Source: Aplysia californica
Taxonomy: Eukaryota > Mollusca > Gastropoda > Aplysiida > Aplysiidae
Length of the DNA: 60,721 nt
NCBI RefSeq assembly: GCF_000002075.1
Contig: NW_004797413.1
Coordinates: 962,735 to 1,023,455 of the forward strand
Direction of reading: 5' to 3'
The notes below the pieces were generated by a model that was given only the letters and a program-made list of their open reading frames with translations, was not told where the DNA came from and ran no database searches. This document shows positions 12,063 through 24,642 of this stretch, in pieces. Both the position numbers and the translations under genes were made by a program. The first letter of the stretch is position 1; the number at the start of each line of letters is the position of its first letter.

Positions 12063-15000
12063 NNNNNNNNNNNNNNNNNNNNNNNNNNNNNNNNNNNNNN
12101 NNNNNNNNNNNNNNNNNNNNNNNNNNNNNNNNNNNNNNNNNNNNNNNNNNNNNNNNNNNNNNTCTCTCTCTCTCACTGTCCCCTGACAAAATTGCATGCT
12201 TTCAGCCAAAAGGCTCGCCCTCTCGCCCTGAGTGATCGTCCGAGCCAATGCGCTCAGCGGGTGAGAATAGCCAAAAGGCTCGCCCTCTCACTCCGGGTGA
12301 GAGGCCTATAACTGCGCTATTCTCACCCGGATGAGAATAGAGGTGGCCTTCATAATGATACTTGAGCGACAGCCTGGCTCATTCAAACCTTTATTATGAT
12401 ACTGGGAAATACAGTTTATACACCAGTGGTTTAGATTCAACAAAGTCGCCAGGACTAGCCTTCAATTTAGTTTAATCTGGGTGTTTGTTAATAGCAAATG
12501 AGGTTTATGTATGTATTTTATAATGTATTCGACTTTCTCAATCAAAAGCAGTTTGTTTTCAAATAAGAGGCATTTTCATTTCCTCTGATACCGAAGAAAT
12601 GCCTGAAAGTTGCAGGAAAATACATTGAACAGTAAACTCTACCAAACACACACTGCAAAAGGACTGATTCCTTCAAATGCACGCCTGTGTCATCCATCAT
12701 CTATACTTATTGGTTGCCGAACAAGTTATGTTGCTGTGTAGAGCCTAGCATACGGCTACGTTTAATTCCACAGTCCAGCCCGCAATTCATTCATAGATCT
12801 ATGTCAAGATTAGCTTATATCATATCAGAGGCTGGGGCAAAAAATAACTTGACGTGTTTGTATCTCCACTGACCTTCTACGTACGGACCTCTTGTACCCC
12901 CATCCCCCTAGACCATGGAGGCCAGATCGCCGGATTTTGCCGGCAAACCGGAATTTTGAACGGTCCGACCAAGCTTTACCGGAATCTCGCCGGCATCAAT
13001 CGATTGCGATCATACCCCCGACGGGGTGGACTTTGCGATTTTGTTCCGTATCTTGTGCTCCCGTCACATGGACGGGAACGGACTCCAGTGCTAGTTTTGC
13101 AACTTGTTTCATTTCATGCCGAGTTTGGCAGAAGTTGCATGGTAGCTTTTTAAGTAATTGAAGGTGAAGGACAGTCACTTCAACTGAGGTTGAACTGACC
13201 GGAACTTGCGTTATGGTTTTTTTTCTATACAGCTGATAGTAATTTGACAGTCACGTCGCGAAGTAACGGTCGAAGAAGTAGCATGAACAAGAATCATATA
13301 TAATTTCGCTGTTTTCTATACTTCTGTTCGTTTTACTAGATCAAGTTTTAGTGACTCAGAATATGATGTGTCTGATAGTTAGGATCCTGGATATGTGCCC
13401 GAGTCATAGTTTTAGGGCTAAATCTCGATCTAGCACTAGAAGATCTCTTGTACTGGTGTTATTGTTTGCGCAATATTGGTCCTGCCTCTGTAAAAATAAA
13501 GTGGGCTTTCACCATCGGTATCCTGCTTTTGAAATTTGATTTTATTCCAATCTCTTCAAAAGTTGCAGTTGTTTTATAAGTACGTTTTGCTTTGTTTTGA
13601 TACCTAGTGTCAGTGCCATGATTGTGAGTTAAGAATCCCGTCTTTTCTCATTTTGTTCGGCATCAAGACAGAGTTTAATTTAGGTTCAGGCTTCACTTTG
13701 TTCTCTTCTTCCCATAAAGTAGGCTACTTGCATGTCTCAAAGATTCCCACTCGTGAGGACTGGGAACAAACATAGCTAAATCATCTCTCAATACCTAAAC
13801 CGTTTGCCACATATTTCTTCTAATCCAGAAATTCTTTTTTGTACAAGATTTCAAGATGCTGTTGCAAATTTCAGTTCATTATGACTTTGTTCTAGTGTAC
13901 TTGTAATTCATATATATCATTATCATATAATATATTGCATTATTTCCGCTTTGAAGATTTTAATTGTAGAGAGGGAGTGGACTGAAAATATTGTTTGTCT
14001 TATTTGGATGGAAGTAGAAATGAACACCCCTCTCTCCTATCCGCTGAATCTGATGGTATTAACTTCTTCTTCTACAGCTTGCTCTCACCAGTGTCGCCTT
14101 TTTACCCACAACAGAATCGACTGTGTCAAAGCAAGAACTGCTTATTGCACGTAGGTGTTTCTATTTTGTCTTTGTTTCGTCTTCCTGCACTTTTGGCATG
14201 GTTGTATTCTGCTCCAATTTTTGTTTTAGGACATTTACTGCTTCAGAAACCTATTTGAAATTGTTGGCAACAATAAAAAAAAATTTTTTTTTTTTTTTAA
14301 ATTAAAAAAAGAAGAAAAGCTAGTTTTGGGTCAGACCGTCAGATGTGAACATGATTATCATTGGAAAGATGATAAATTTATACTTTTTATGTGTATGTTA
14401 CCTAAAGTGAAGGATATTTCGGTTTTGTGTTCCCACTGAGCAGAAGTGAAATTTATAATTGATATTTCTATGAATAACAGAAATTGCATCTTAAAGGCTA
14501 TGTGTGGCCTTTTCAATGTATAGTCGAACCTTTTCAAACAGCTACCTGTATAAACAATTACCTCTACAAATAGCCACTTTCCATTTCTTCCCTTGCATAT
14601 TTTTATCTTAGACAGTTTCAACTGTTTTATAGTTTCCTGGTTATATTTTTTATGTATTTTGGTAAAATAATTTTTTGGTTTATTTTTGTTTTGCAGGAGA
14701 GAATTTTTTTCTTAGACAGTTTCAACTGTGTATAGTTTCCTGATTTTATTTGTATGTATTTTGTTAAAGTAATTTTTTGTTTTGCAGGAGATATTCTGGA
14801 AATTGGTGCACAATGGGCGATAGCGAAAAAAGATATTCCCGGCTTTGAGAGATACATGGCACAACTGAAATGTTACTACATGGATTACAAGTAAGTTCAT
14901 TTTTGCTTTCATTCATTTCTTCTAAGCCTGCTATATGCAGTAGTTTGTTATCATCAAAACTGTTGCGTGTAGGGGCCCTCAGTACATAATTGTGCTGCTG

Positions 15001-18000
15001 CTACTGAGTTACAGAATGCTCATGATTTATAGGTCCTGTTCTCTTGACTTATAATTGTGTCTGTTGTCCTTTCATTGTCAAAGGTTGTTTTATATGGGTT
15101 TATCCTAACGACTTACACTTACAGTAAAAACCTTATTTAGACTTACATTTGTGAGGCAGCGTGGTGGAATCAGGCTCTCTTCAAAATAATCAAAGAGAAG
15201 GAACTTGCATTTTTCCGCAGGTTTGTGAATTTTTTTCAAATTTTTGTTTTTTGGATCAACACCTTTCATACCCATTAAAGAACTCATTTATATGTGGATT
15301 TTTCTGAAAAACGTGGATTAAAGGTACAAAAAATGTAAATTTTTAGTTACCACGGATTCTTAAGCTAACGATATAACTATTCTTTGGCGGCCATTTTCCC
15401 ACTAATTTTGCCTCTGAAAATAGGTGAACCCCACCTCCTTCTTTCGCACATATCTCGACTTGTATTCAAGATAAATGGATATTTTTTTCATCCAAAGAAA
15501 GACAAAGTAAACAAGCTTTAAGATGATACCAATAACTCTGCATGCCCGAAAATTGAGGAGAGCCTGATTCCACCGCGCTGCCCCACATATTATGTCCTTT
15601 ATTTAGACCCACATTTGTTGTTCTGTATTGTGTTTACACTTTGCCGTCACATCTGGCTGATCTGCGACAATAACCACCCAGTTTCTTTGGATTTTCCCCT
15701 AAATGCCTTTGCCTTTGATGGCAAGGGTTTTTCCTATATGAGCCTTGTGATGGCAAAGTGTTACGGGTAGAGGTCTCAAAATAAAGGTTAGATATTTATT
15801 TTTTTTTAATTTCTTTTTCTCTTCCACAGAGATGATCTTCCAGAGTCAACTTTCAAGTACCAGCTGTTGGGTCTCAACTTGTTGTGTCTTTTGTCTCAAA
15901 ACAGATTAGCTGAGTTCCATACTGTGAGTATAATGGTTTGTTGTCATAGTAACAGGCATTGCTGCTGTCGGCAGGTTTCGGAAATATTAGCTATTTACCT
16001 TTGTTTTTATCCTTCAAAGTTGTAAGTCAGTGCCTGTGGATATATATATTTATGAGAATTGCAGTAGACTTTTGTGCCTTCAATATTCAGGACACTTTCA
16101 CTACTGCCAGTGGTAATGATAATAGTTTCACTTGCCCACCGTATATCCTGTTGTCTTTATTAGATGGAGGGTGGATAATGGGTATTCTGGTTAGGCTTTC
16201 GTCATTCTTCTTCATTTGAATGATCATACTGCTCTACCATGTTCCTGAAGAAAATAGAATGAGTGGTTGGAGGGCGCCACTGGTAGATCTTCTTTTTATC
16301 TTTCCCTCTGATGTTTCTGTCTACCTCAGGGATGCCAAATCTCAGGTTTTTCCAGGTTGTTGTTTTTTTTCCAAAAATTATTTGGCGTCCCTGAAGAAGA
16401 AGGCCACTGCCATAAGGTCCTTCTTCTCAAAACAGATATAATATTACTGGAATTGATGAAACAAAGTCCCCAAACCCTTGCAAAGTAAAGGGGAGAGGTA
16501 AGAGAGGTGTTTTTGTGTGCTCATTTAATACCTTTACAAGGTTTGTTTTAGGTGAGATGTGGTGCTCCACTCATTTTCTGGGATTTTTTTTCAAAAATCG
16601 TTTGTCATCCCTGCTACCTGTCTTGCTTCTTCCCTTCACTAAGCGGCCATTCTTGTGTTGATATTCTTCTCTCTACTCAAACTCAGGAGAAGAAAGTGGC
16701 AATATTATTGTGATGTGCATTTGATGTAAAAATCAATTTGCTCGTCTGAGATGAATGATTTTATTGTTTGGCCATCAACTTTCTTTTAATAAATACACTT
16801 TGACCAATGCCCACAACAGCCCTTCATTGTGATTTTGTGATCTAATGTCAGTGTTGTTGTTCATTTGTTCTATTGAAGGAACTGGAGCGTTTGCCTGTAA
16901 AGGAGATTCAGTCTAACATTTACATCAAACATCCAGTGAGCATGGAGCAGTATCTGATGGAGGGAAGCTACAACAAGGTAAGTTGCTCTCGTCTGTCTAT
17001 TGACGCTTATGTCTGCTTATTGTGTTACCTGTTGAAATCGACTGTTTGGTAGTTGGGTCAGAGTTTTGCAGTGCTCGCAACTGTCCACTGTTTCACAATG
17101 ATGTCATTTTATTTATTAATTTTAACTTACTCCCGCAGAATGCCCTGTTCTGAATTGAACACACTCCCTCTGTATCAAAATTAAATTTTTTTTAAGTATT
17201 GTTTTCAAAAGCAGCTAGGCACGATTGAAATATCAAACCAATTGCATAACTTGCGTTATAAAGTTTTAATTGAGGTAGCAGTTATTGTTTTGAGACATAT
17301 CCCCATTTACTGGCTGATCAAAGTTGGTCCACTAAACAATTGGAGTTCTATCTTCTTATTTTTCATTGTCCCGTCTGTCTGACTCAACAACTAAATGCAG
17401 AGATCTAAATCTTCATCAATGTTTGATTCCTCTCTCTGGCGAGGCATAAGTTCATTTAATCCTCCCCTTCATTGTCATGATATAACTGTATAGTTGACCA
17501 TCACAGAAGAGACCAAAAATTGCACAAGGAGGTTTGTTTATGAAATGAATTTCTTCAGTAATTTTTTATATACATTTTGGATTATCAAAATTTGTTAAAT
17601 AACGTACTTTTATGTGTTTCTGGTTTTTGCTTTTTTTCAGGTGTTTTTGGCCAGAGGCAATGTCCCTGCTGAAAACTACAACTTCTTCATTGACATTTTA
17701 CTCAACACCATCAGGTAGGTCATTCCCATGTGTTGTCGTCACGTGTGCCAGCTGGGGTAGGTTTGGGGCGTTAACTGTTTGAGATAAATGTGTGGATCAA
17801 ATGAAAGTGGCACGGGTCAATGTGTGGATCAAATGAAAGTGGCACGGGTCTTTAGCATGAAGAGTTGAGACCCCTGTTGTAGTGGGTGTTTGGTGGGTGT
17901 GGTTTGCTCCTTCTTTCCTATCAAACATCTATCACCCTTACCTCTCCTCTTCTTTGCATCTTACTCTCTAGTAACACCTCTAATCTTTGACACTATTGTG

Positions 18001-20058
18001 ATCTATTCTTATTGCAAGTGACGCAAAAAATGTTACTAAAACAAAACTAAACCCAACCTCTGTGGTAAATGGTCCTTTTTTGAGCATGATATGTTCATTT
18101 GTTTGTGGTCTGTGTGGGGTTATCTTCGTTTGTCTGTTGTGATATATGTCCCCTTGTAGTGCAGAGGCTTGGTCCGCTGCTACTCAACGCTCTGTGAATT
18201 GTGCGCTGATGAAACTATAGAGTTTCCCTAAATAAAGTGTTTCCCCCTTTCCTGTCCCACGCCTGCCAAATACTCCCAATAAAATCGGAGCTCTACAATT
18301 TTTTGTGCCTGTCAAAGAGCCCTGATCAGATTTGCATAAATTCAAATTTTATCTTGAATTTCACAGGACCAATGTTTTAAGTTTTTAATTTCACACACAA
18401 CTAGAACACTGTCAAGTGGGTGGTTGGCGGGTGCTCTGGTGTGGTTTGCTTCTTCTGTCTTTCCTATCAAACATCTATCGTCCTTATCTCCCCTTCTTCT
18501 TTTTTATGTTTGTTACTCTCTTGTAACACCTCTAATCTTCTTATGACCTTATGCAGTTGCGAGTGCCGTAAAACCTCTACTAAAACTAAAACTGTCATCT
18601 TTGCCAAAAGATTAGCCTCTTGTGTCATTTTTAATGAAAAATGTTCTTTCCTTTTATTCCTGGCCCTGATATTCTACTCCAAATATCTTTACCTTTGTCT
18701 AGGGATGAAATTGCGGGCTGCATTGAGAAGGCTTACAATCAAATTGGACTGAGTGAAGCTGCCAGGATGTTGTTCTTCGAGTCCCAAAAGCCCATGAAGG
18801 ATTATGCAGCAAAAGTAAGTTGTTTGTTGTTTTGAAACTTGTTTTGATTGGAATCCAATACATAATATATAGTCTAGCATGCACATACACAATTGTTGGG
18901 ATGTGAGACCTTTTTCTTTTTGTTGGAGTTTCGCTATATGAGAATTTCTCGTATGTTTGTTGGGGGGGGGGGATTCTGTTTGAGCAATCTCTTTTAAACC
19001 AAAGACCCGGCAAATTAAAAGAAAATCAGGCGGCCTCACATATTTCAGTTTATGCTGACTCTACTGTGTACTTTAATTTTTTAGCTGGATATTTTGTTTT
19101 GGCTTTTTATCCTGTCAAGCAGTAGAATTTGGGCTTTTTCTTGAATTGTATTCTTTATTTCAACAGTGTATAATTCTATGGTGGCTACATATTTCAATGT
19201 TCTCATGAATCCTGAAGTTTGGCATTTGTGATAGGTAGCGCCACCTACAGTGATGTGATGTGCGCAGCATATTGTTACTTGTGAGATTGAACAATGTGTG
19301 CTCATACATATCACAACATTCTCTTGATATTTTCTCTCTGTCATATTTTTGCATCAATGTGTAAGATTGAACAATGTGTGCTCATACATATATATATATA
19401 TATCACAACTGTCTTTTGATATTCTCCCTGGGTCATATTTTTGCGTCAGTGTGTAAGATTGAACATGTGCTGGTACATATCACTTATCACAGCTGTCTTA
19501 AGATATTTTCTCTCGTTCATATTTTCGTGTCAGTGTGTAAAATTGAACAATGTGTGCTATCACAACAGTCTTAGGTAACATTTTGTAGTTCATGTTTTCA
19601 TGTAAATATCACTATCCCTGACGAGATCTTATCTTGTTTTCATATAAATGTTGTTAAGACCTTATCTGTGGATGATTGGCGGGTGTTCTGGTGTGGTTTG
19701 CTTCTTCTTTCCTATCAAACATCTATCATCCTTATCTCCCCTTCTTCTTTTTTATGTTTGTTACTCTCTTGTAACACCTAATATTCTGGCGGTCATATGA
19801 CCTTATGCAGTTGCGAGCGCCTTAAAACCTCTACTAAAGAAAGAAAGACCATATCTCCATAAATGTCACCGTTATTTTGACTCGCTATGTACTTTCACTA
19901 AATGTCATGAATTTCTTTTACAGAGAAACTGGAATGTAAGGAAAGACAACTTCTTCTACTTCACACAGGAAGCCAAGAACATGGACCGTGCCATCCCAGC
20001 TCGCCTGCTGGCCGAGCAGAATATTGTGTATGCACGAGAGTTAGAAATGATAGTTTGA
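9940..20058 (+). CDS. PSMD8: 26S proteasome non-ATPase regulatory subunit 8 (Rpn12)
   Basis: Exons are 9940-10050, 14078-14150, 14788-14890, 15830-15923, 16879-16977, 17641-17714, 18703-18814 and 19924-20058, giving 266 residues and a TGA stop. All introns are GT-AG and all phases agree. Diagnostic stretches are [20 protein letters not shown] (about 48-67), [16 protein letters not shown] (about 81-96), [20 protein letters not shown] (about 108-127), [20 protein letters not shown] (128-147), [31 protein letters not shown] and the terminal YARELEMIV. Rpn12 is a lid subunit of the 19S regulatory particle with a CSN8/PSMD8-type PCI fold, and its C-terminal tail is used late in lid assembly. The length is close to the conserved core of animal homologues. 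The chosen ATG gives MAANLKEIV, which matches the alanine-rich family start. Intron 3 carries a duplicated acceptor, and several introns hold repeat copies. Confidence 0.97.
11703..12346 (+). mobile_element. Palindrome-rich element, copy 1 (GTGAGAATAGC family)
   Basis: Both ends carry repeated short palindromes built on CTCTCACCCGGGTGAGA and GGCTATTCTCACC. The 5' part matches, in reverse complement, the element at 44518-45303, including the GAAGTGGCTAT edge, the TTTCTATCGGT block and GATGCTACGGCTATTTCAC. The interior is a TC microsatellite interrupted by 100 N (12063-12162). No transposase reading frame is visible. The superfamily is unknown. Confidence 0.6.
12063..12162. other. Assembly gap (100 N)
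   Basis: A run of exactly 100 N is flanked on both sides by TC dinucleotide repeats, so the true microsatellite length is unknown. Confidence 0.99.
14609..14793 (+). repeat. Tandem duplication of PSMD8 intron 3 branch/acceptor region
   Basis: Two similar copies, about 14609-14702 and 14711-14793, both start CTTAGACAGTTTCAACTG and end TTTTGCAGGAGA. The second holds the real acceptor (exon starts 14788). The first holds a decoy AG at 14695-14696; splicing there would bring in a stop after about 15 codons. Confidence 0.85.
15150..15587 (+). mobile_element. MITE family TGTGAGGCAG, copy 1
   Basis: The inverted termini are about 35 bp: TGTGAGGCAGCGTGGTGGAA at the left and its complement ending TGCCCCACA at the right, followed inward by AATCAGGC. 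Shared internal blocks with the other copies include GGATCAACACCTTTCAT and GATACCAATAACTC. It lies in PSMD8 intron 3 and carries no coding capacity. Confidence 0.8.
17882..18048 (+). repeat. 3'-hairpin dispersed repeat, copy in PSMD8 intron 6 (degenerate)
   Basis: The family consensus runs GTGGTTTGCTTCTTCTTTCC, then ATCAAACATCTATCGTCC, a TTGTTACTCTCTTGTAAC hairpin, and a 3' block in which GGCGCTC and GAGCGCC can pair around ATGACCTTATGCAGTTGC, ending GTAAAACCTCTACTAAAAC. The length is about 170-190 bp. I see no A box/B box pair and no clear terminal inverted repeats, so it cannot be assigned to SINE or MITE. This copy has lost the GC-rich part of the hairpin. Confidence 0.7.
18416..18592 (+). 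repeat. 3'-hairpin dispersed repeat, PSMD8 intron 6, second copy
   Basis: Near full length. The 3' block reads TTATGACCTTATGCAGTTGC and then GAGTGCCGTAAAACC. It lies about 110 bp before exon 7. Confidence 0.8.
19262..19590 (+). repeat. ~80-bp tandem repeat, about four copies, PSMD8 intron 7
   Basis: The unit includes AAGATTGAACAATGTGTGCT, ACATATCACAAC, TTGATATTTTCTCTC and CATATTTTTGCGTCAGTG. The units are diverged, and one holds a short TA microsatellite. Confidence 0.75.
19671..19838 (+). repeat. 3'-hairpin dispersed repeat, PSMD8 intron 7
   Basis: Full-length copy with the 3' block GCGGTCATATGACCTTATGC and then GAGCGCCTTAAAACC. It lies about 85 bp before the last exon. Confidence 0.8.
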
Positions 20059-20500
20059 TCTTTCTGTCTTTAGCTTTCTGACTCCCGTCACTTTTGTAAC
20101 ATGTCTGTGAACTTGTCTTGGGTTTTCACGGGAAGAATCGTTTTTGGAGGGTTTTTTTGTTTTGGGTGGGGGGGGGGGGGGGGGGGGGGGGGGGGGTGTG
20201 GGGGATTTGGTTTTCATCAACACTGGATGACAGGCAGGTGTGGTGATTGCTGTGGGAATGAAAAAAGAGATGATGAGGAGGAGGAGCGTCTGAAGGAAGG
20301 GAGCTGTGTGAAGTGTGTACATAGAGGTTTTTCACTCACCTTTTGAATCAGTTGTCTGGATGAAGGTACCATGGATTGTCAGACTGTGAACAGGTGTGTG
20401 TTTGTGTGTGTGTTGTTCTGTGAATGGTTGGATGAATCAAACTCGTGTATTATTGAAACTTTTTTTTTTGGACTCCATGAATAAAGTTAGCAAATTAATT
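20059..20500 (+). other. PSMD8: PSMD8 3' UTR with poly(A) signal
   Basis: AATAAA at 20480-20485 is the first good poly(A) signal after the stop. A run of 29 G lies at 20168-20196, inside the presumed 3' UTR, followed by a GT-rich stretch. The cleavage site is estimated at about 20500. Confidence 0.6.
20168..20196 (+). repeat. Run of 29 G in PSMD8 3' UTR
   Basis: It is part of the presumed sense transcript. Other long runs are 22 G at 34160-34181 and 22 C at 44090-44111. Confidence 0.9.
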
Positions 20501-20596
20501 TTCCATTTGCGTGCTCCTTGTTATTTATTCTGGTAATTTCTAGAGGCTTTGGGCTATAAATCTATGTTATAATTGAGGTGACCAAGATATAGATCG

Positions 20597-20772
20597 TGGG
20601 TGGTTGGAGGGTGCTCTGGTGTGGTTTGCTCCTTCTTTCATGTCAAAGATCTGTCATCTTTATACTTTATCTCCCTCCTTTTTTTTGTGTTTGTTACTCT
20701 CTTGTAACTCCTCTAATCTTCAGCACTTATATGACCTTATTGTGTTGCAAGTGCCGTAAAACTCTAACGAAA
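20597..20772 (+). repeat. 3'-hairpin dispersed repeat just past PSMD8 poly(A) signal
   Basis: It starts about 110 bp after the AATAAA at 20480. The hairpin is degenerate (GGCACTT replaced by AGCACTT). Confidence 0.75.
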
Positions 20773-21279
20773 AAAAAAAAAAGATGTATATCAGAAGTGA
20801 TAACCCCTTCTTTGCCTTATGACCTATCTGGTAGGCTGCATCATGAAAAAGGTTAATTTTTAGCTTTGTGTTGTACTTTGGACATCATGGAAGTTGGCAA
20901 AGTTTGCTGTTACTGGTTGCCTGTACTTGCTCTTAACGCTAATTCTTCTGAAAGATTTAGATACAAGAACGGCGTGGATTCGTGTTGGGGGGGTGTCTAG
21001 TCTTGCAGATGAACGCGTCCCCTCACAAAAATTAACACCAAAATAACTTTTAAATAAAAATAGGCAGCAAATTTCACATTTTGATTTAATTACATTTGCA
21101 AGTTCATTAAAATTACGGGGAATGTAGGGAATGAGGAAAGTGACACTTCCAAAGACCCTGGGTCCGAATACGTCATGAGTTGGCGACATTTAATGATGTC
21201 CTGTCTTACGAGCTTAGCTGAAAATCGCTGATCACAGTAACAAAGCTCACCCTCTGGCAATGAAGGTGTTAAAAAAATA

Positions 21280-21727
21280 TGTGAGGCAGTGTGGTGAAAT
21301 CAGGCGCTCGTCAAAATAATGAAAGTCGATAATTTGGCATTTTTCTGCAGTTTGGGAATTTTTTTCGAATTTTTGTTTTTTGGCTCAACACCTTTCATGC
21401 CCATTAAAGAACACATTTCTGTTTGGATTTTACTGGAAAAACGTTGATTAAAGGCAGAAAAGATACATTTTCATTTTCCACAGACTCTCAAGCTAAGTAA
21501 ATAACTCAACCTTGGCGGCTATTTTCTCGCTCATTTTCCCTCTGAAATCAGGTGACCCCACCTCTTTCAGTCGCCAATAGCTTGACTTGTATCCAAGATT
21601 TTAAAAAAATTTATAAATATTTTTTTCATCAAAATCAAGGCAAATGGACAGGATTTAAGAAGATGATACCAATAACTCCATATGTCCTAAAATTGACAAG
21701 CGCCTGATTCCACCGCATCACGACACA
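21280..21727 (+). mobile_element. MITE family TGTGAGGCAG, copy 2
   Basis: 448 bp, the best-preserved copy. The left end is TGTGAGGCAGTGTGGTGAAA and the right end, read inward on the other strand, is TGTGTCGTGATGCGGTGGAA. Both continue ATCAGGCGCT. Confidence 0.85.
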
Positions 21728-22255
21728 TTATTTTGCTGAAACGGAGAAAAGTTACATTAATGCAAGAATCGACATACTGAGCTAGGAAAAAGCAAAAGAG
21801 CAGACAGGAAAGAAGTTCACTACAGCCACACCCTACAACCACCCCCAACAATTTGAAAAGCCAACATGAAAATGAAAAGGAACAATCACTAAAGACTAAA
21901 GAGACAAAAATAGAAATCAATAAAAGCAAAAGGCAAAAAAGACTCCTCATTTTTGCTTTATTCCTCGGTTCAATAAATTCCAAAGTGATGAGAAACGTAC
22001 ATATATACTCCATTGTCATAACCATTCACTCAAAACCCAAAATCCACATTCGTACAGAGAAAAACTCATCTTGCATCATAAAAACCCATTCAGCTAGTTG
22101 TCTGTTTAAACACAAAGAAAATCTACATTCATAACACCATTCTACACCCAATCAAATTCGAGTACGGTACATAAATTAAATATATGAATATATATATATA
22201 GAAAGGTGTATCAATAAAATGGAGCAGACGCAAAAACTGGTCAAACCACAACATA

Positions 22256-22414
22256 CAGTATAACACGGATAGCTCGAATTCGCCGGGACCGGCCTTGGTA
22301 GTTTGATGGATATATCTTACAACGATAAAGAAGGAAAAAAAACAGTACCGCAGGCACAGTTCCACAGACGCATGATTTCGAGTCGTCTATGTTCAACCTA
22401 TCCGTGTTACACTG
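22256..22414 (+). mobile_element. pogo/Tigger-like MITE, 159 bp
   Basis: The left end CAGTATAACACGGATAG follows TA. The right end is the near-complement CTATCCGTGTTACACTG. The same termini bound the element at 55612-55788. TA flanks and a CAGT...ACTG terminus fit the pogo/Tigger branch of Tc1/mariner elements. Confidence 0.75.
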
Positions 22415-22755
22415 TTGTGACAAGAAAAAGCTATCATGTACATGCATTGTCATACAATATATCATTACTTCACAATGGAACCTCTCTCCAGACATCATCA
22501 CTGAAAACAACATCAAGACGTGATGATGGATGTGTTGCACACAAACGAACGAGTATTTCAGGATGAAAAAAGGAAGACGGCATCACAATAATAAGACAAC
22601 ATAGCTGCTTTGTATTCCTTTTCAAAACATGAAACAGCCAAAATGCCCAGCTAGAAACGCACAAATTTATTCCACAAACCAGTAAACTGAAGTGTTAGGT
22701 CAAACCAACGTGAATTTCTCCAAACATCGCCTTATGTTGTTTTATTTATTTTATT

Positions 22756-23000
22756 TAGTAGAGGTTTTACGGCGCTCGTTACTGCATAAGGTCATATGAG
22801 CGCCAAGGGGTGGATGTCAACAGAGAAGTCTTTACAGGGAATCTGGCTTACTCTGCTCACCTCTCTAGCTTCAACAGCACGAAGTCTGTTTCGACTTTCA
22901 AGGCACCCCAAAAATAGCGGGTCACAAGAGTGTGACAAACATAGAAAAGAAGTAGAGGAAAATGACGGTAGTAAGGACCGCATACAGAAGAAGATAAAAT
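22756..23000 (-). repeat. 3'-hairpin repeat, long subtype
   Basis: It shares the hairpin end with the other copies, but the body differs (GTGGATGTCAACAGAGAAGT, TTCAACAGCACG). The same body occurs in reverse complement at 53600-53850, so this is a second subtype. Confidence 0.7.
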
Positions 23001-24642
23001 TTACAACAATGAAAGCTTAAAAACAATTTGACCAATCATAAGACAAAAATTCTTGCAAAACAAGTTACCGGTAGTTGTTTCGTGTATTATTTCTCCCATA
23101 CCCTGTATACCTGAATCCCATTTCAATGCTCCGTTTCTATTCATGGTCACAGAATCTGAAGTAGGCTACATTAATTAAGGCACATGACAATGACATGAAA
23201 AGGGCAGAATTCAACACAACAGAAAGGGCAGACGGTACCATACACTCATACTTTGATGTATGTCACAAGAGAGTTGTGTATTACATCTTAAAACCAAAGT
23301 CTAAACCTAGGACTAGGACTTCTGGCTTGAGAGACATGCAGCACCGCACACACTACAGACAACAATACAACCAGAACAAGAAACGTTTTCGGCCAATACA
23401 AGTTTCTGTGAAGAACTCAACTTTCCATGAACAGATGACAAACACATCAGTTAACTTTTAAGGGAATTAACACATATAATAGTTTCTACAGCTTCTGGAC
23501 TCTCCGCAGAGAGCGGGACACCAGAAAGCACATTCTTCACCCACCTTTACACGACACCCCATTTTGACTTTTTCATTATCATTTCCCTACCACTAAGTCA
23601 GTTAATTAGTTTCATCGGACTTTAACTTTCAATGCATTTGTGGATTTGTGTAAATTTTATCAGGCTATTTTCCCTTCATCATAAAAAAATCCACTCCACT
23701 AACTGTAAGAGTTTAACACAACTGCCATCTTGAATTCAAGGAGGCTATACATACTGCCATCTCCAGGCAAAGCAACATCTGACATAATTGAGATATTTAG
23801 TTTCGTTTGGTTGGTCTAACCCATATCCTCACTTCTTGTGTCAAAGTCAACAGAGGCAGGGTGACAAAGCTGCATCCAAAAGAGTAGTTTTGAAAGTGGT
23901 AAAGCTACGTAACTGACAGACCTCAATCTCACTGTCGATGGCACAGTGATGTAGGCCTACATGTGTATATATCTACATTTCCACTCACACAATCGTTTTT
24001 AAAAGTGATAACTTTGGACAGACCAAGCACCAAATGAATTTTTTTTCTTCTCAAAATGATTAAATGTGCAGCATGTCTTTCAGCCTTTGGACAGCAACTT
24101 AACCCAACACACACAAATTTGTGAACTTAAGAAAAGGAGAAAAAAAAGGGCTGCAAAAAAACACCGGAACAATAAAGGAGAAGCACTATACAACATCCGC
24201 ACAGCAATGTTGGTGTTTGAGTTATTATATAATAATATTAATAATAATATATAACGTTTATATAGCGCATTTCCAAAACAAGGGAAATTTATTATTAGTA
24301 CTGGGGAAAAAGAAGCAAGGCAAATGGAAACATGAACAGAGCAAGTTACATTGGTACCATGTGCAAGAAGTCGAAGAAACTGTCCTTAAAAAACCAACAA
24401 TGTGAACTGTTACATGGTGCTAGCGTTAGTGCCCGACTAGTTTCATCATAAATATGGGGAAGAAAGAAAAGGCTGGTTACAACAGCTTTTACTTTTACAA
24501 TTTACAAACATTACAATTTTATACACAAAAATAAAATATTTTAGATTTTCCACACAGGCTGAAATTAAGATGTCAAGGCTATCACTCACTGATCGATTCG
24601 ATCAGGGTACATGTATTGGCATGAATATCTCAAATAGAGTAC

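Larger units (their letters stand above)
10051..14077 (+). other. PSMD8 intron 1 (4.0 kb)
   Basis: No further exon was recognised here. It holds TCTAGA-rich sequence at 10245-10300, G-rich direct repeats at 10636-10700, a palindrome-rich mobile element with an assembly gap at 11703-12346, and otherwise unique AT-rich DNA. Confidence 0.8.

Noticed and set aside
11948-12311. Open frames of Ser-Leu and Arg-Glu repeats
   Set aside because: They translate a TC/GA microsatellite and an N gap.
17061-17090. Extra copy of the hairpin repeat in PSMD8 intron 5
   Set aside because: Only CAGTGCTCGCAACTG resembles the family; too short to call.
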